This document shows, piece by piece, positions 1 through 6,788 of a stretch of 10,000 nt of DNA (position 1 is its first letter; every line of letters starts with the position of its first letter). Position numbers and translations under genes: made by a program. The notes beneath the pieces were generated by a model. The model saw nothing but the letters and a program-made list of their open reading frames with translations. It was not told where the DNA came from and made no database searches. Location of the stretch: the NCBI GenBank assembly GCA_020217115.1, contig JAIWOA010000048.1:1-10000 (forward strand), read 5' to 3'. The stretch is from Calditerrivibrio sp. Lineage in GTDB: Bacteria; Chrysiogenota; Deferribacteres; Deferribacterales; Calditerrivibrionaceae.

Positions 1-6
1 TAATAG

Positions 7-91
7 TGCCGGAGGGGGGACTCGAACCCCCACGGGTGATTAGCCCACCGGATTTTGAGTCCGGCGCGTCTACCAATTCCACCACTCCGGC
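7..91 (-). tRNA. tRNA-Leu (anticodon CAA)
   Basis: Read on the minus strand, this 85-nt sequence folds as a class II tRNA. It has a 7-bp acceptor stem (GCCGGAG with CTCCGGC), a D arm of the tRNA-Leu type, an anticodon stem CCGGA/TCCGG around the loop CTCAAAA, a long variable arm closed by GGG/CCC, and a T arm GGGGG-TTCGAGT-CCCCC. The anticodon CAA lies at 55-57 and decodes UUG. The discriminator base is A, as usual for leucine tRNAs. The 3' CCA is not encoded, since the next bases read CTA, so this tRNA depends on a CCA-adding enzyme. A candidate nucleotidyltransferase for that step is encoded at 6785-9427. The gene lies downstream of and parallel to the feo operon. Confidence 0.97.
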
Positions 92-106
92 TTTGCGAAG
101 GACGAA

Positions 107-133
107 TTTATAATATTATTGACTTTTTGTCAA
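107..133 (-). promoter_or_regulatory. putative sigma-70-type promoter of tRNA-Leu
   Basis: On the minus strand a perfect -35 box, TTGACA (128-133), is followed after 15 bases by TATAAA (107-112). Initiation about 7 bases further on would leave a leader of roughly nine bases before the tRNA. The spacer is shorter than the optimal 17, which lowers confidence. The -35 box is part of a short palindrome, TTGAC-N5-GTCAA (119-133). Read-through from the feo operon is an alternative source of the transcript. Confidence 0.4.
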
Positions 134-143
134 CAGAATTATA

Positions 144-554
144 TCACACATCAATTTTCTCTATCTTTATATTACTATCAGATCTTCTCAGATAAAGTTT
201 CAAAACCACAAAGTAAATTAACAAAGTAGCTAATGAGGAGAATGCTATAGATATATCACTCAAATTTAAACTCTGAAGTATAAGAGCAATAACAACTACC
301 AGCAAAACAGGTAACATGTAAGCCAAAAAAGCAGATCTTTTCACAGTAGTGTTATCTATGATAACTCTAACCTTCTCTCCAACATTAAGAGTCAAATCTG
401 TTTTAAGGTGAAATATCTTTTCACTGTTATCACCAGCCATACTACAGGATGCATGGCATGAACTACATGCAGAAAGTTGATGAACAAGCAGATCCACATA
501 TCCATTGCTATACAATTTAACTACTTCTCCAACATTTTCAAAGCGGTCTGACAT
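144..554 (-). CDS. RseC/MucC-family membrane protein (SoxR-reducing type), third gene of the feo operon
   Basis: A 136-residue protein of the RseC/MucC family. Its N-terminal soluble part carries a cysteine cluster, C30-x2-C33-x3-C37, followed near residues 59-66 by the short basic/hydrophobic stretch 'GEKVRVII'. Two predicted membrane helices follow, at about 75-95 and 100-121, then a short charged tail. Known members include E. coli RseC, associated with the sigma-E regulatory system and with the Rsx/Rnf-type complex that reduces SoxR. The cysteines suggest redox or metal binding. The ATG start at 554 is supported by a good AGGAGA Shine-Dalgarno sequence about nine bases upstream. The gene overlaps the end of feoA by 17 bases, so it is translated from the feo transcript. 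Its position recalls FeoC in enterobacteria, but the sequence is not FeoC-like. The family assignment is good, while the role in iron uptake is inference. Confidence 0.85.
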   Translation of the reverse strand: MSDRFENVGEVVKLYSNGYVDLLVHQLSACSSCHASCSMAGDNSEKIFHLKTDLTLNVGEKVRVIIDNTTVKRSAFLAYMLPVLLVVVIALILQSLNLSDISIAFSSLATLLIYFVVLKLYLRRSDSNIKIEKIDV

Positions 555-756
555 TTATCTTCTCTCCTAAATAATTATCTATTGCAAATCTACTATTGTA
601 TACCTGAAAAAGTAACGTTGGCTTTTTCTGTAAAAATATTATTTCTGTACCAGGTAATATACCCATTGCACTTATCTTGCTAAGGGAATCTTTATCTGAC
701 AAATCTATTGATTCAACAACATAAATACCATTCAAATTACACTCTGTAAGTTTCAT
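538..756 (-). CDS. feoA: FeoA, small SH3-like ferrous iron transport protein
   Basis: A 72-residue cytosolic protein with the FeoA SH3-like fold signature. It has 'SKISAMGILPGTEI' at about 26-39, matching the family pattern LxxLGxxPGxxV, then 'VYNSRFAIDN' and a C-terminal 'GEKINVRPL'. FeoA is required for FeoB-mediated ferrous iron uptake in several bacteria and is thought to contact the FeoB cytosolic domain. Its ATG overlaps the feoB stop codon (ATGA at 753-756), giving tight translational coupling, and its end overlaps the next gene by 17 bases. Length is normal for a stand-alone FeoA. Here feoA follows feoB, the reverse of the E. coli order. Confidence 0.93.
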   Translation of the reverse strand: MKLTECNLNGIYVVESIDLSDKDSLSKISAMGILPGTEIIFLQKKPTLLFQVYNSRFAIDNYLGEKINVRPL

Positions 757-2696
757 AAAATACCACCAAGAGATAATATAAGATTTAACAGAATACCAAA
801 CAAAAATGCGAATGGTATTACAAACATAAATATCAATACAGCGTCCTTAACACCACGTTCTTTAATCATAACAGAAAACTGTGCAACACATGGTACAAAA
901 AGGGTAAGAATAACCACAGAAACAACTTTTTGTATCGGTGTCAAACTATCCTGCAGATCGAATAACCCAGCTGCTCCAAAATCTCTTCTGAAAAAGCCGT
1001 ACAAAAATATCTCCCCCATTTTATCGGGCAGACCAGCCCATCGAGCTGGATAAGCCAAAAGTTGAACCAATAGATCAAATATTTTTGTAATCTTACCTAC
1101 CCATATAAAAACACTTATATATATAAATATAGGAATAACTTCCAATGCATACCATTTAAGTCTTGAAAATGTTTTCATAAGAACATTCCCCATAATAGGG
1201 ATCCTTAAAGGTGGAATCTCCATAAAAAATGTAGCAGGCCTCCCCTTCAAATATCTATTTAAAATAAGACCTGAAAAGATGAAAACAGACAATATTGAAA
1301 AAAACCATATTATCATATAAAGAAAATTCTCACCAAGCAAACCGAGAATTACACCCAGCTGAGCAGCACATGGTATCGTAAGTGCCAGCAAAAATGTTAC
1401 AAGGTACCTTTCTCTGACTGTTTCAAGGGTTCTTGTAACAACAGTAGCCATAGTTCCACACCCAAGACCCAAAATAAGTGGAATAACAGATCTTCCCGAC
1501 AACCCTATTTTTTTTAACATATTATCAAGTACCATAGATAATCTCACAAGATATCCAGAGTCCTCAAGTATAGAAAACATTAAAAAAAAGGAGAAGACAA
1601 CAGGTAATACTATTGCTAAAGCATATCTTATTCCAAGGGTTATAACACCATAATCCCCTGCAAAAAGATCAAAAAATATAGTCCCACCCATGATAGAATT
1701 AAAAAATTGGTTAATATGGGGGTTTATTATATCTTCAAAGAGATTACCTTCTATTAAATCAACAAGCACACCCGCTCCAAAACCTCCAACAAACTTATAA
1801 AAACCAAAATACAATATAAGAATCACACCAAATAAACCACCCAACGGATGAATAGTGATTTTGTCCAAAAAACCCTTAATAGCACTACTTTCAGAGATAT
1901 CTTTTCTGATAATATTTTCAGAGATAAAATTGATACCATTTTGATGATATGACTTTGCTATTTCAAGCTTTAAGCTGCCAGAGTCTAAATTTTCTAAAAT
2001 TTTTTTTATCAAATCGTAGTTTCTTTCCCCCCTAATCAATTCATAAATATCCCTATCTCCTTGAATCAAAAGTATTGCAAGACTCCTTTTGCTTATGGGA
2101 TAATCCAGGGTTATCAGTTCACCAATATTCTCTATGAGATTCTCCAATTGAGGCGGATGCTTAACTTCAATTCTCTGGTAATTATATCTTTTTTCACATA
2201 CGCTAATAATTCTTGAAATCAAATTTTCTATCCCAATTCCCTTCGTAGCAACAGTTGCCACTATAGGAATGCCAAGATCATGTTCAAGATGAGCAGTTTG
2301 TATATCAAGTCCTCTATGCTTTAGTTCGTCAAACATATTTAAAACCAAAATAACAGGAAACCCAGCTTCTATAAGTTGCAAAGTTAAAGGCAGCATCCTT
2401 TCAATATTTTTTGCATCTATAACATGGAGTACAACATCTGGTAGTTCTGTCAAAAGTATCTTCTTAGTAACCGCCTCTTCCTCTGTTATAGTTATTAAAT
2501 TGTAAAAACCGGGAGTATCGATGAATTCCACTTCATGATGCCCCCCTATTTTACATTTCCCCCTCGTAATGTCAACGGTAGTCCCAGGGTAATTTGAGAC
2601 AGAAACATATTTCCCAGAGAGTCTGTAAAATAATGCACTTTTGCCAACATTGGGATTACCTATCAATAAAACCTTATACTGCTTAAAACCAGTCAT
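753..2696 (-). CDS. feoB: FeoB, ferrous iron (or divalent metal) transporter with GTPase domain
   Basis: A 647-residue inner-membrane transporter. The N-terminal G domain shows G1 GNPNVGKS (13-20), the G2 threonine in NYPGTTVD (35-42), G3 DTPG (60-63), G4 NMFD (120-123) and a degenerate G5 around VATKGIGI (149-156). A helical linker to about residue 280 leads to a polytopic C-terminal region with two gate repeats. The first gate reads GLGCGTMA (410-417), where most FeoB proteins have GFGCNVPA, and is followed by IPCAAQLGV (441-449). A later block contains RRDFGAAGLFD (570-580) and FVPCVAQFSV (600-609). The conserved C413 is kept. From memory, a FeoB subgroup with GCGTMA and RRD-GAAG motifs exists in Deltaproteobacteria-like genomes. 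The protein is shorter than E. coli FeoB (773 residues). The ribosome binding site is weak, with only a GGGGG run about 11 bases upstream. Iron is the likely substrate, and manganese is possible. Confidence 0.95.
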   Translation of the reverse strand: MTGFKQYKVLLIGNPNVGKSALFYRLSGKYVSVSNYPGTTVDITRGKCKIGGHHEVEFIDTPGFYNLITITEEEAVTKKILLTELPDVVLHVIDAKNIERMLPLTLQLIEAGFPVILVLNMFDELKHRGLDIQTAHLEHDLGIPIVATVATKGIGIENLISRIISVCEKRYNYQRIEVKHPPQLENLIENIGELITLDYPISKRSLAILLIQGDRDIYELIRGERNYDLIKKILENLDSGSLKLEIAKSYHQNGINFISENIIRKDISESSAIKGFLDKITIHPLGGLFGVILILYFGFYKFVGGFGAGVLVDLIEGNLFEDIINPHINQFFNSIMGGTIFFDLFAGDYGVITLGIRYALAIVLPVVFSFFLMFSILEDSGYLVRLSMVLDNMLKKIGLSGRSVIPLILGLGCGTMATVVTRTLETVRERYLVTFLLALTIPCAAQLGVILGLLGENFLYMIIWFFSILSVFIFSGLILNRYLKGRPATFFMEIPPLRIPIMGNVLMKTFSRLKWYALEVIPIFIYISVFIWVGKITKIFDLLVQLLAYPARWAGLPDKMGEIFLYGFFRRDFGAAGLFDLQDSLTPIQKVVSVVILTLFVPCVAQFSVMIKERGVKDAVLIFMFVIPFAFLFGILLNLILSLGGIL

Positions 2697-2736
2697 AATT
2701 CAGCATATACCCCCAAAATCTATTTTTATAAAAAAA

Positions 2737-2766
2737 ATTATTAATCTAACTTAACTCATTTGTCAA
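2737..2766 (-). promoter_or_regulatory. putative promoter of the feoB-feoA-rseC operon
   Basis: On the minus strand a perfect TTGACA (2761-2766) is followed after 18 bases by AATAAT (2737-2742), which matches five of six bases of the -10 consensus. A start near 2730 would give a leader of about 34 bases. The -35 box lies between the arms of an inverted repeat (CTCATTT 2755-2761, AAATGAG 2778-2784) and overlaps one of them, so a repressor there could control the operon. No convincing Fur box is visible. Confidence 0.55.
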
Positions 2767-2784
2767 GAAAAAATGTTAAATGAG
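2755..2784. repeat. inverted repeat overlapping the feo promoter -35 region
   Basis: The arms CTCATTT (2755-2761) and AAATGAG (2778-2784) are perfect 7-bp complements separated by 16 bases. The repeat surrounds the TTGACA -35 box. It is a possible operator for a metal- or redox-responsive regulator. In such AT-rich DNA a 7-bp match can also arise by chance. Confidence 0.3.
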
Positions 2785-2799
2785 AATAACAATATTTAT

Positions 2800-2825
2800 A
2801 AAAAAAGGGGGGAGATAACCCCCCC
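2800..2825 (-). terminator. intrinsic terminator downstream of the malic enzyme gene
   Basis: On the minus strand the sequence reads GGGGGG-TTATCT-CCCCCC followed by a run of seven T. This is a 6-bp all-GC stem (2807-2812 with 2819-2824) with a six-base loop and a U tract at 2800-2806. It lies about 18 bases after the malic enzyme stop codon and separates that gene from the feo promoter. Confidence 0.92.
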
Positions 2826-2843
2826 GCAATAATTTTTAAAGTT

Positions 2844-5120
2844 TTATCTGGACTGTTTTATTGATGCATCCACAACAGAATAGGCAGCAAGATAAACTAT
2901 TTCATGGACATCACTTCCCCTCTGCAGGACATGAACAGAATGTTTAAAACCTTGAAGAATTGGTCCAACAGCCGTACCACCACCAACTCTATAAAGTAAT
3001 TTATAAGCAATATTACCAGATTCGAGATTTGGAAAGATCAAGACATTAGCATCACCCTTTATTGCAGAAAATGGAAAAGCTTCCTCAGCTATAGGAGCAT
3101 ATGTAGCAGTGTCAGCCTGCATATCACCATCAATGATAATATCAGGTCTCACGGATTTAACAATTTTTATTGCATCAACAATTTTCTTAACCCTATCAGA
3201 CTTTACACTACCAAAGTTTGTAAAACTGAGCATAGCTATCTTAGGTTTTATATCAAACTTTTCAACCGTATCTGCAGATTCCAAAGCTATCTGTGCAAGC
3301 TGTTCAGCAGTTGGGTCGAGGGTAACTGTAGTATCAGCACAGAGTATTACTTTATCTTTAAATACCATAAAATAAGAACCAGACGCTACCCTATAATCCT
3401 TTTCAAAGGGAACAATCTCAAGGAAAGGCCTTACTGAGTTACCATAATCCCTTGAATAACCTGTAACAACACAGTCTGCATCACCGTTTAAAACCATCAT
3501 GGTGGCATAATAATTTGTTATTTTAGTAAGCAGCCTGTACGCTTCAACCTCTGTAACACCTTTTCTTTGCCTCATACTAAAAAGTTGTGATGCATATCTA
3601 TCAAGATTTTCTGAGTGTTCTGGATCAACTATAACTATGCCATCGAGACTTACATTAAACTTTTCTGCTTTCCCTTTAATAACTTCTTCATTCCCCAAAA
3701 GTATTGGTTTACCAAAACCCTCTTCTACAACCTTTGCTGCAGCCTTGATGATCTTTTCATACTCACCTTCTGGAAATACAATTCTTTTAGGTGTAAATCT
3801 AGCTCTTTGAATAATATGCCTTGTAAATTCCCTTGCAACTGAAAGTCTTGCTTCTAACTGATCTTTATATTTTTCCCAGTCTTCAATTATTACCCTCGCC
3901 TGCCCCCCTTCAACAGCAGCCTTTGCAACTGCAGGAGCTACAGTGGTCAGGGCTCTTGGATCAAAGGGTTTTGGGATTAGATATTCTCTGCCAAATTCTA
4001 ATTTTTTTACCCCATACGCTCTACAAACAGATTCGGGGACTTCCTGCTTAGCAAGATTAGCAAGGGCATAAACAGCTGCAAGCTTCATCTCTTCGGTTAT
4101 CTGTTTTGCTCTAACATCCAGGGCACCTCTAAATATAAATGGAAAGCCCAAAACATTGTTTACCTGGTTAGGATAGTCTGAACGACCTGTAGCAACAATA
4201 GCATCCCCCCTAACCTCATAAACCTCTTCAGGAGTAATCTCAGGGTCAGGGTTTGCCATAGCCATTATTATTGGATCACGGGACATAAGTTTTACCATAC
4301 TCTTAGTAACAGCACCTTTTACAGATAGTCCTAAGAATACATCAGCTCCATCCATAGCCTCTTCAAGAGTTCTTTTATCAGTTTCCACGGCAAACATCTC
4401 TTTGTATTTGTTCATCCCCTCAACTCTTCCTTTATAAATAACACCCTTTGTATCACAAAGCATGATATTTTCCCTTTTAACGCCAGCCTTTATAATTAAA
4501 TTTCCAGTAGCTATAGCAGCAGCACCTGCACCATTTATAACTACCTTTATATTTTCAATTTTTTTATTAATTATCTCAAGGGCATTTACCAGAGCTGCAG
4601 TAGCTATAATTGCAGTCCCATGCTGGTCATCATGAAATACAGGTATAGAAAGCCTCTTTTTCAACTCTTCTTCTATATAAAAGCAATCTGGAGCTTTTAT
4701 ATCCTCAAGATTAATACCCCCGAAAGTGGGCTCCAGAAGCTCACATGCCTTTATTATATCATCTGGATTTTTAGAATTTAACTCTATATCAAACACATCA
4801 ACATCTCCAAATCTTTTGAAAAGAACCCCTTTACCCTCCATAACAGGCTTTCCGGCAAGGGCACCTATATCACCAAGCCCAAGCACCGCAGTGCCATTAG
4901 ATACAACGGCCACAAGATTACCTTTTGCTGTATATTCATAGGCAAGATCAGGATTCTGTTCAATATCGAGACATGGATGCGCTACACCCGGCGAATATGC
5001 AAGGGAAAGATCCCTCTGTGTTAAAGTTGGTTTAGTTGGGACAACTTCTATTTTCCCCTTTCTGCCACTTGAATGATATAATAAAGCTTCCTCTTTTGTA
5101 ACTTTTTGTTTCGTTCCCAT
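2844..5120 (-). CDS. maeB: MaeB-type malic enzyme with C-terminal phosphotransacetylase-like domain
   Basis: From the ATG at 5120 the product has 758 residues, normal for MaeB. It oxidatively decarboxylates malate to pyruvate with reduction of NAD(P), probably NADP by analogy with MaeB. The N-terminal malic enzyme half has Y42 in AYSPG, K97 in GKGVLFKRF, metal-site E139/D140 (NLED) and D164/D165 (DDQHGTA), and the Rossmann glycines INGAGAAA (196-203). From about residue 430 a phosphate acetyl/butyryltransferase-like domain follows, with [16 protein letters not shown] and near its end [13 protein letters not shown]. In characterised MaeB enzymes this domain is mainly regulatory, responding to acetyl-CoA, rather than an active transacetylase. 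A TTG six bases upstream (5126) is in frame, but it directly abuts the GGAGG and is unlikely to be the start. The gene is monocistronic, with its own terminator. Confidence 0.95.
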   Translation of the reverse strand: MGTKQKVTKEEALLYHSSGRKGKIEVVPTKPTLTQRDLSLAYSPGVAHPCLDIEQNPDLAYEYTAKGNLVAVVSNGTAVLGLGDIGALAGKPVMEGKGVLFKRFGDVDVFDIELNSKNPDDIIKACELLEPTFGGINLEDIKAPDCFYIEEELKKRLSIPVFHDDQHGTAIIATAALVNALEIINKKIENIKVVINGAGAAAIATGNLIIKAGVKRENIMLCDTKGVIYKGRVEGMNKYKEMFAVETDKRTLEEAMDGADVFLGLSVKGAVTKSMVKLMSRDPIIMAMANPDPEITPEEVYEVRGDAIVATGRSDYPNQVNNVLGFPFIFRGALDVRAKQITEEMKLAAVYALANLAKQEVPESVCRAYGVKKLEFGREYLIPKPFDPRALTTVAPAVAKAAVEGGQARVIIEDWEKYKDQLEARLSVAREFTRHIIQRARFTPKRIVFPEGEYEKIIKAAAKVVEEGFGKPILLGNEEVIKGKAEKFNVSLDGIVIVDPEHSENLDRYASQLFSMRQRKGVTEVEAYRLLTKITNYYATMMVLNGDADCVVTGYSRDYGNSVRPFLEIVPFEKDYRVASGSYFMVFKDKVILCADTTVTLDPTAEQLAQIALESADTVEKFDIKPKIAMLSFTNFGSVKSDRVKKIVDAIKIVKSVRPDIIIDGDMQADTATYAPIAEEAFPFSAIKGDANVLIFPNLESGNIAYKLLYRVGGGTAVGPILQGFKHSVHVLQRGSDVHEIVYLAAYSVVDASIKQSR

Positions 5121-5126
5121 AGGCAA

Positions 5127-5131
5127 CCTCC
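5127..5131 (-). promoter_or_regulatory. ribosome binding site that fixes the maeB start
   Basis: GGAGG on the minus strand lies six bases before the ATG at 5118-5120. The in-frame TTG at 5124-5126 touches the GGAGG, leaving no room for initiation there. The ATG is therefore the preferred start. Confidence 0.8.
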
Positions 5132-5155
5132 AGTTTTTATGTTATAATATAAAAA

Positions 5156-5176
5156 GTAGTAATATGTTTTTACTAC
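5156..5176. repeat. perfect 7-7-7 inverted repeat, candidate operator
   Basis: GTAGTAA (5156-5162), a 7-base spacer, and TTACTAC (5170-5176) form a perfect inverted repeat between the divergent maeB and deoC genes. On the minus strand the second arm is followed by five T, so it could also act as a weak hairpin in the maeB leader if transcription starts upstream. A dimeric regulator site is the simpler reading. Confidence 0.45.
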
Positions 5177-5241
5177 AAAGTTAACAAAATGTAAATAGAA
5201 AAAATCATATAAATTAAATTTTAAAAAAAGGAGAAACAGTT

Positions 5242-5892
5242 GTGTTTGATAAAATTTCTATTATAGAAAAAACCGATATCACATATCTAAAAGGAGATTT
5301 AAACAAAGAAAAACTTGCAAATATTTTTAACATATTTTCAAAAAATAACTTTGCATCATTATGTATTCCTATAGAATATCTAATTTATAAAAATGAATAT
5401 TTGAATAAAAATAACAAAAAAATTACAACAGTTATTGGTTTTCCATTTGGATATGATAGTATTGATTTTAAGAAATATCAATTAGAAAAATCAATTTTTT
5501 ACGGATGCGATGAGTTTGACATAGTATTCAACATAGGAAAATTCATAGATAAGGATTATAATTACATATATAATGAACTAAAAAGTCTAATTAATTTAAC
5601 TTATAATAAAATAACAAAGATAATAATAGAAACATGTTACCTAACCAAACAGCAGATTTTAGATGCTACTCAGCTTGTTATAGATTCTGGAGCAAATTTT
5701 GTGAAAACCTCCACAGGTTTTGGCCATAGCGGAGCAAAAGAGGAAGATATTCTGTTGATAAAAAATAAATTTCATGATAGAATCATGATCAAAGCTTCAG
5801 GAGGTATAAAAGACTTGAATATTGCAGTAAAAATGCTGGAAGCTGGAGCTGACAGACTTGGAATAAGTGACGTCAGTTTCCTTATAAATTAA
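5242..5892 (+). CDS. deoC: deoxyribose-phosphate aldolase (DeoC)
   Basis: A 216-residue TIM-barrel aldolase that splits 2-deoxyribose 5-phosphate into glyceraldehyde 3-phosphate and acetaldehyde in deoxynucleoside breakdown. The Schiff-base lysine is K155 in VKTSTGF (154-160), and the second catalytic lysine is K184 in IKASGGI (183-189). D93 sits in DEFDIVFNIG (90-99), and ETCYL (130-134) is also typical. The N-terminus is divergent: 'IEKTDITYLKGD' stands where most members have a DHTxLKP motif. The GTG start at 5242 is supported by AAGGAG, with GGAG ending eight bases upstream. The first two thirds of the gene are notably A/T-rich, with many Asn, Lys, Ile and Tyr codons. It is the first gene of the rightward operon, and xer starts five bases after its stop. 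The function has no obvious link to its neighbours. Confidence 0.9.
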   Translation: MFDKISIIEKTDITYLKGDLNKEKLANIFNIFSKNNFASLCIPIEYLIYKNEYLNKNNKKITTVIGFPFGYDSIDFKKYQLEKSIFYGCDEFDIVFNIGKFIDKDYNYIYNELKSLINLTYNKITKIIIETCYLTKQQILDATQLVIDSGANFVKTSTGFGHSGAKEEDILLIKNKFHDRIMIKASGGIKDLNIAVKMLEAGADRLGISDVSFLIN

Positions 5893-5897
5893 ATATT

Positions 5898-6788
5898 ATG
5901 GATTTTTATAATATAAAAAAACAGTTCATAGGTTATTTAAAATATGATCTTTCTCTATCTAAAAATTCTATAGAAGCATATGAAAGAGATATTGAAAAAT
6001 TCATTGAATTTAATGGTTCCATATCTGCAGAAGCAGAAGATATAATATCTTTTATGACACATTTGAGAAAAAATAATCTTTCCATCGAATCTATTTTGAG
6101 AACATTGTCAGGCATATCCTGCTTTTATGATTTTTTAATACAGGAAAAGATAACCAATAAGAATCCTGTTGAAAATATAAGCAAACCTAAAAAATGGGAA
6201 AAACTACCAAAATTTCTCAATTTTAATGAAGTTGAGGATCTTATTAATGCTCCTGATAAATCAACACACACAGGTTATAGAGACAGTATAATATTAAAAC
6301 TTTTTTACTCCTCAGGTATGAGAGTCAGTGAACTTGTCAATTTAAAGGTATCTGATCTGGACCTAAGGAGAGGCATTTTATCTGTAGTCGGCAAAGGATC
6401 AAAGCAGAGATTTTTGCCAATTTACAGTAATCTCATCGATGATATAAAATCCTACATCGAAATAAGGCAAAACTATTTTATAAAAGAAAGTGACAACGGA
6501 TATCTTTTTCTTAACAGGAATTCAGGAAAATTGACAAGGGTATACTGCTGGATGTTAATAAAAAAATACTGTAAAATTGCAAAAATAGACAAGGAGATAT
6601 CTCCCCACACCTTAAGGCACTCTTTCGCAACACATCTTCTTACAAGTGGAGCAGATTTGAGAACAATACAGCTACTTTTAGGACATTCAGACATATCCAC
6701 TACAGAGATATATACCCATATAACTGATAACAAAGCAAGAAATGCACTGGAACAATTCCATCCAAGGTTTAGAAGAAAAGGTATATGA
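5898..6788 (+). CDS. xerD: XerC/XerD-family site-specific tyrosine recombinase
   Basis: A 296-residue recombinase of the length usual for XerC/XerD, which resolve chromosome dimers at dif with FtsK. The N-terminal SAM-like core-binding domain spans about 1-95, and the catalytic domain about 105-290. All catalytic residues are visible: R142 (GMRVSELVNL), K166 (VGKGSKQR), H237 and R240 (PHTLRHSFATHLL), H263 (LLGHSDISTTEIY) and the nucleophile Y272. The C-terminal HPR (288-290) is typical of chromosomal Xer proteins rather than phage integrases. The choice between XerC and XerD cannot be made from this window; XerD is a best guess. No clear Shine-Dalgarno sequence precedes the ATG, which lies five bases after the deoC stop, so translational coupling is likely. 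It overlaps the next gene by four bases. No dif site was recognised here. Confidence 0.92.
   Translation: MDFYNIKKQFIGYLKYDLSLSKNSIEAYERDIEKFIEFNGSISAEAEDIISFMTHLRKNNLSIESILRTLSGISCFYDFLIQEKITNKNPVENISKPKKWEKLPKFLNFNEVEDLINAPDKSTHTGYRDSIILKLFYSSGMRVSELVNLKVSDLDLRRGILSVVGKGSKQRFLPIYSNLIDDIKSYIEIRQNYFIKESDNGYLFLNRNSGKLTRVYCWMLIKKYCKIAKIDKEISPHTLRHSFATHLLTSGADLRTIQLLLGHSDISTTEIYTHITDNKARNALEQFHPRFRRKGI

Larger units (their letters stand above)
5121..5241. promoter_or_regulatory. divergent regulatory region between maeB and deoC
   Basis: These 121 bases should hold both divergent promoters. On the minus strand, TATAAC (5141-5146) or TATATT (5146-5151) could be the maeB -10 box, but neither has a good -35 partner. 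On the plus strand, TTAACA (5181-5186) resembles a -35 box, but the clearest downstream TATAAA (5208-5213) is too far away at 21 bases. A perfect inverted repeat lies at 5156-5176. Promoter positions are therefore uncertain. Confidence 0.5.

Noticed and set aside
119..133. Hairpin TTGAC-N5-GTCAA as a terminator of the feo operon
   Set aside because: The stem is only 5 bp and AT-rich and is not followed by a T run on the minus strand. Half of it is better explained as a -35 box.
2781..2799. Possible Fur box (GAGAAT AACAAT A TTTATA) upstream of feoB
   Set aside because: The match to repeated GATAAT hexamers decays quickly, and the site lies upstream of the -35 box where repression would be less natural. 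It is not distinguishable from AT-rich background.
3109..4941. Several short plus-strand open frames opposite maeB (3109-3375, 3615-3842, 3833-4051, 4726-4941)
   Set aside because: All are antisense to conserved malic enzyme or phosphotransacetylase sequence, and none shows a recognisable motif.
5898..6788. Tyrosine recombinase as a phage or integron integrase marking a mobile element
   Set aside because: Its length, the HPR C-terminus and its place in a housekeeping operon fit chromosomal Xer. No attachment repeats or phage genes are seen, and the tRNA-Leu lies more than 5 kb away with no duplicated 3' end recognised.
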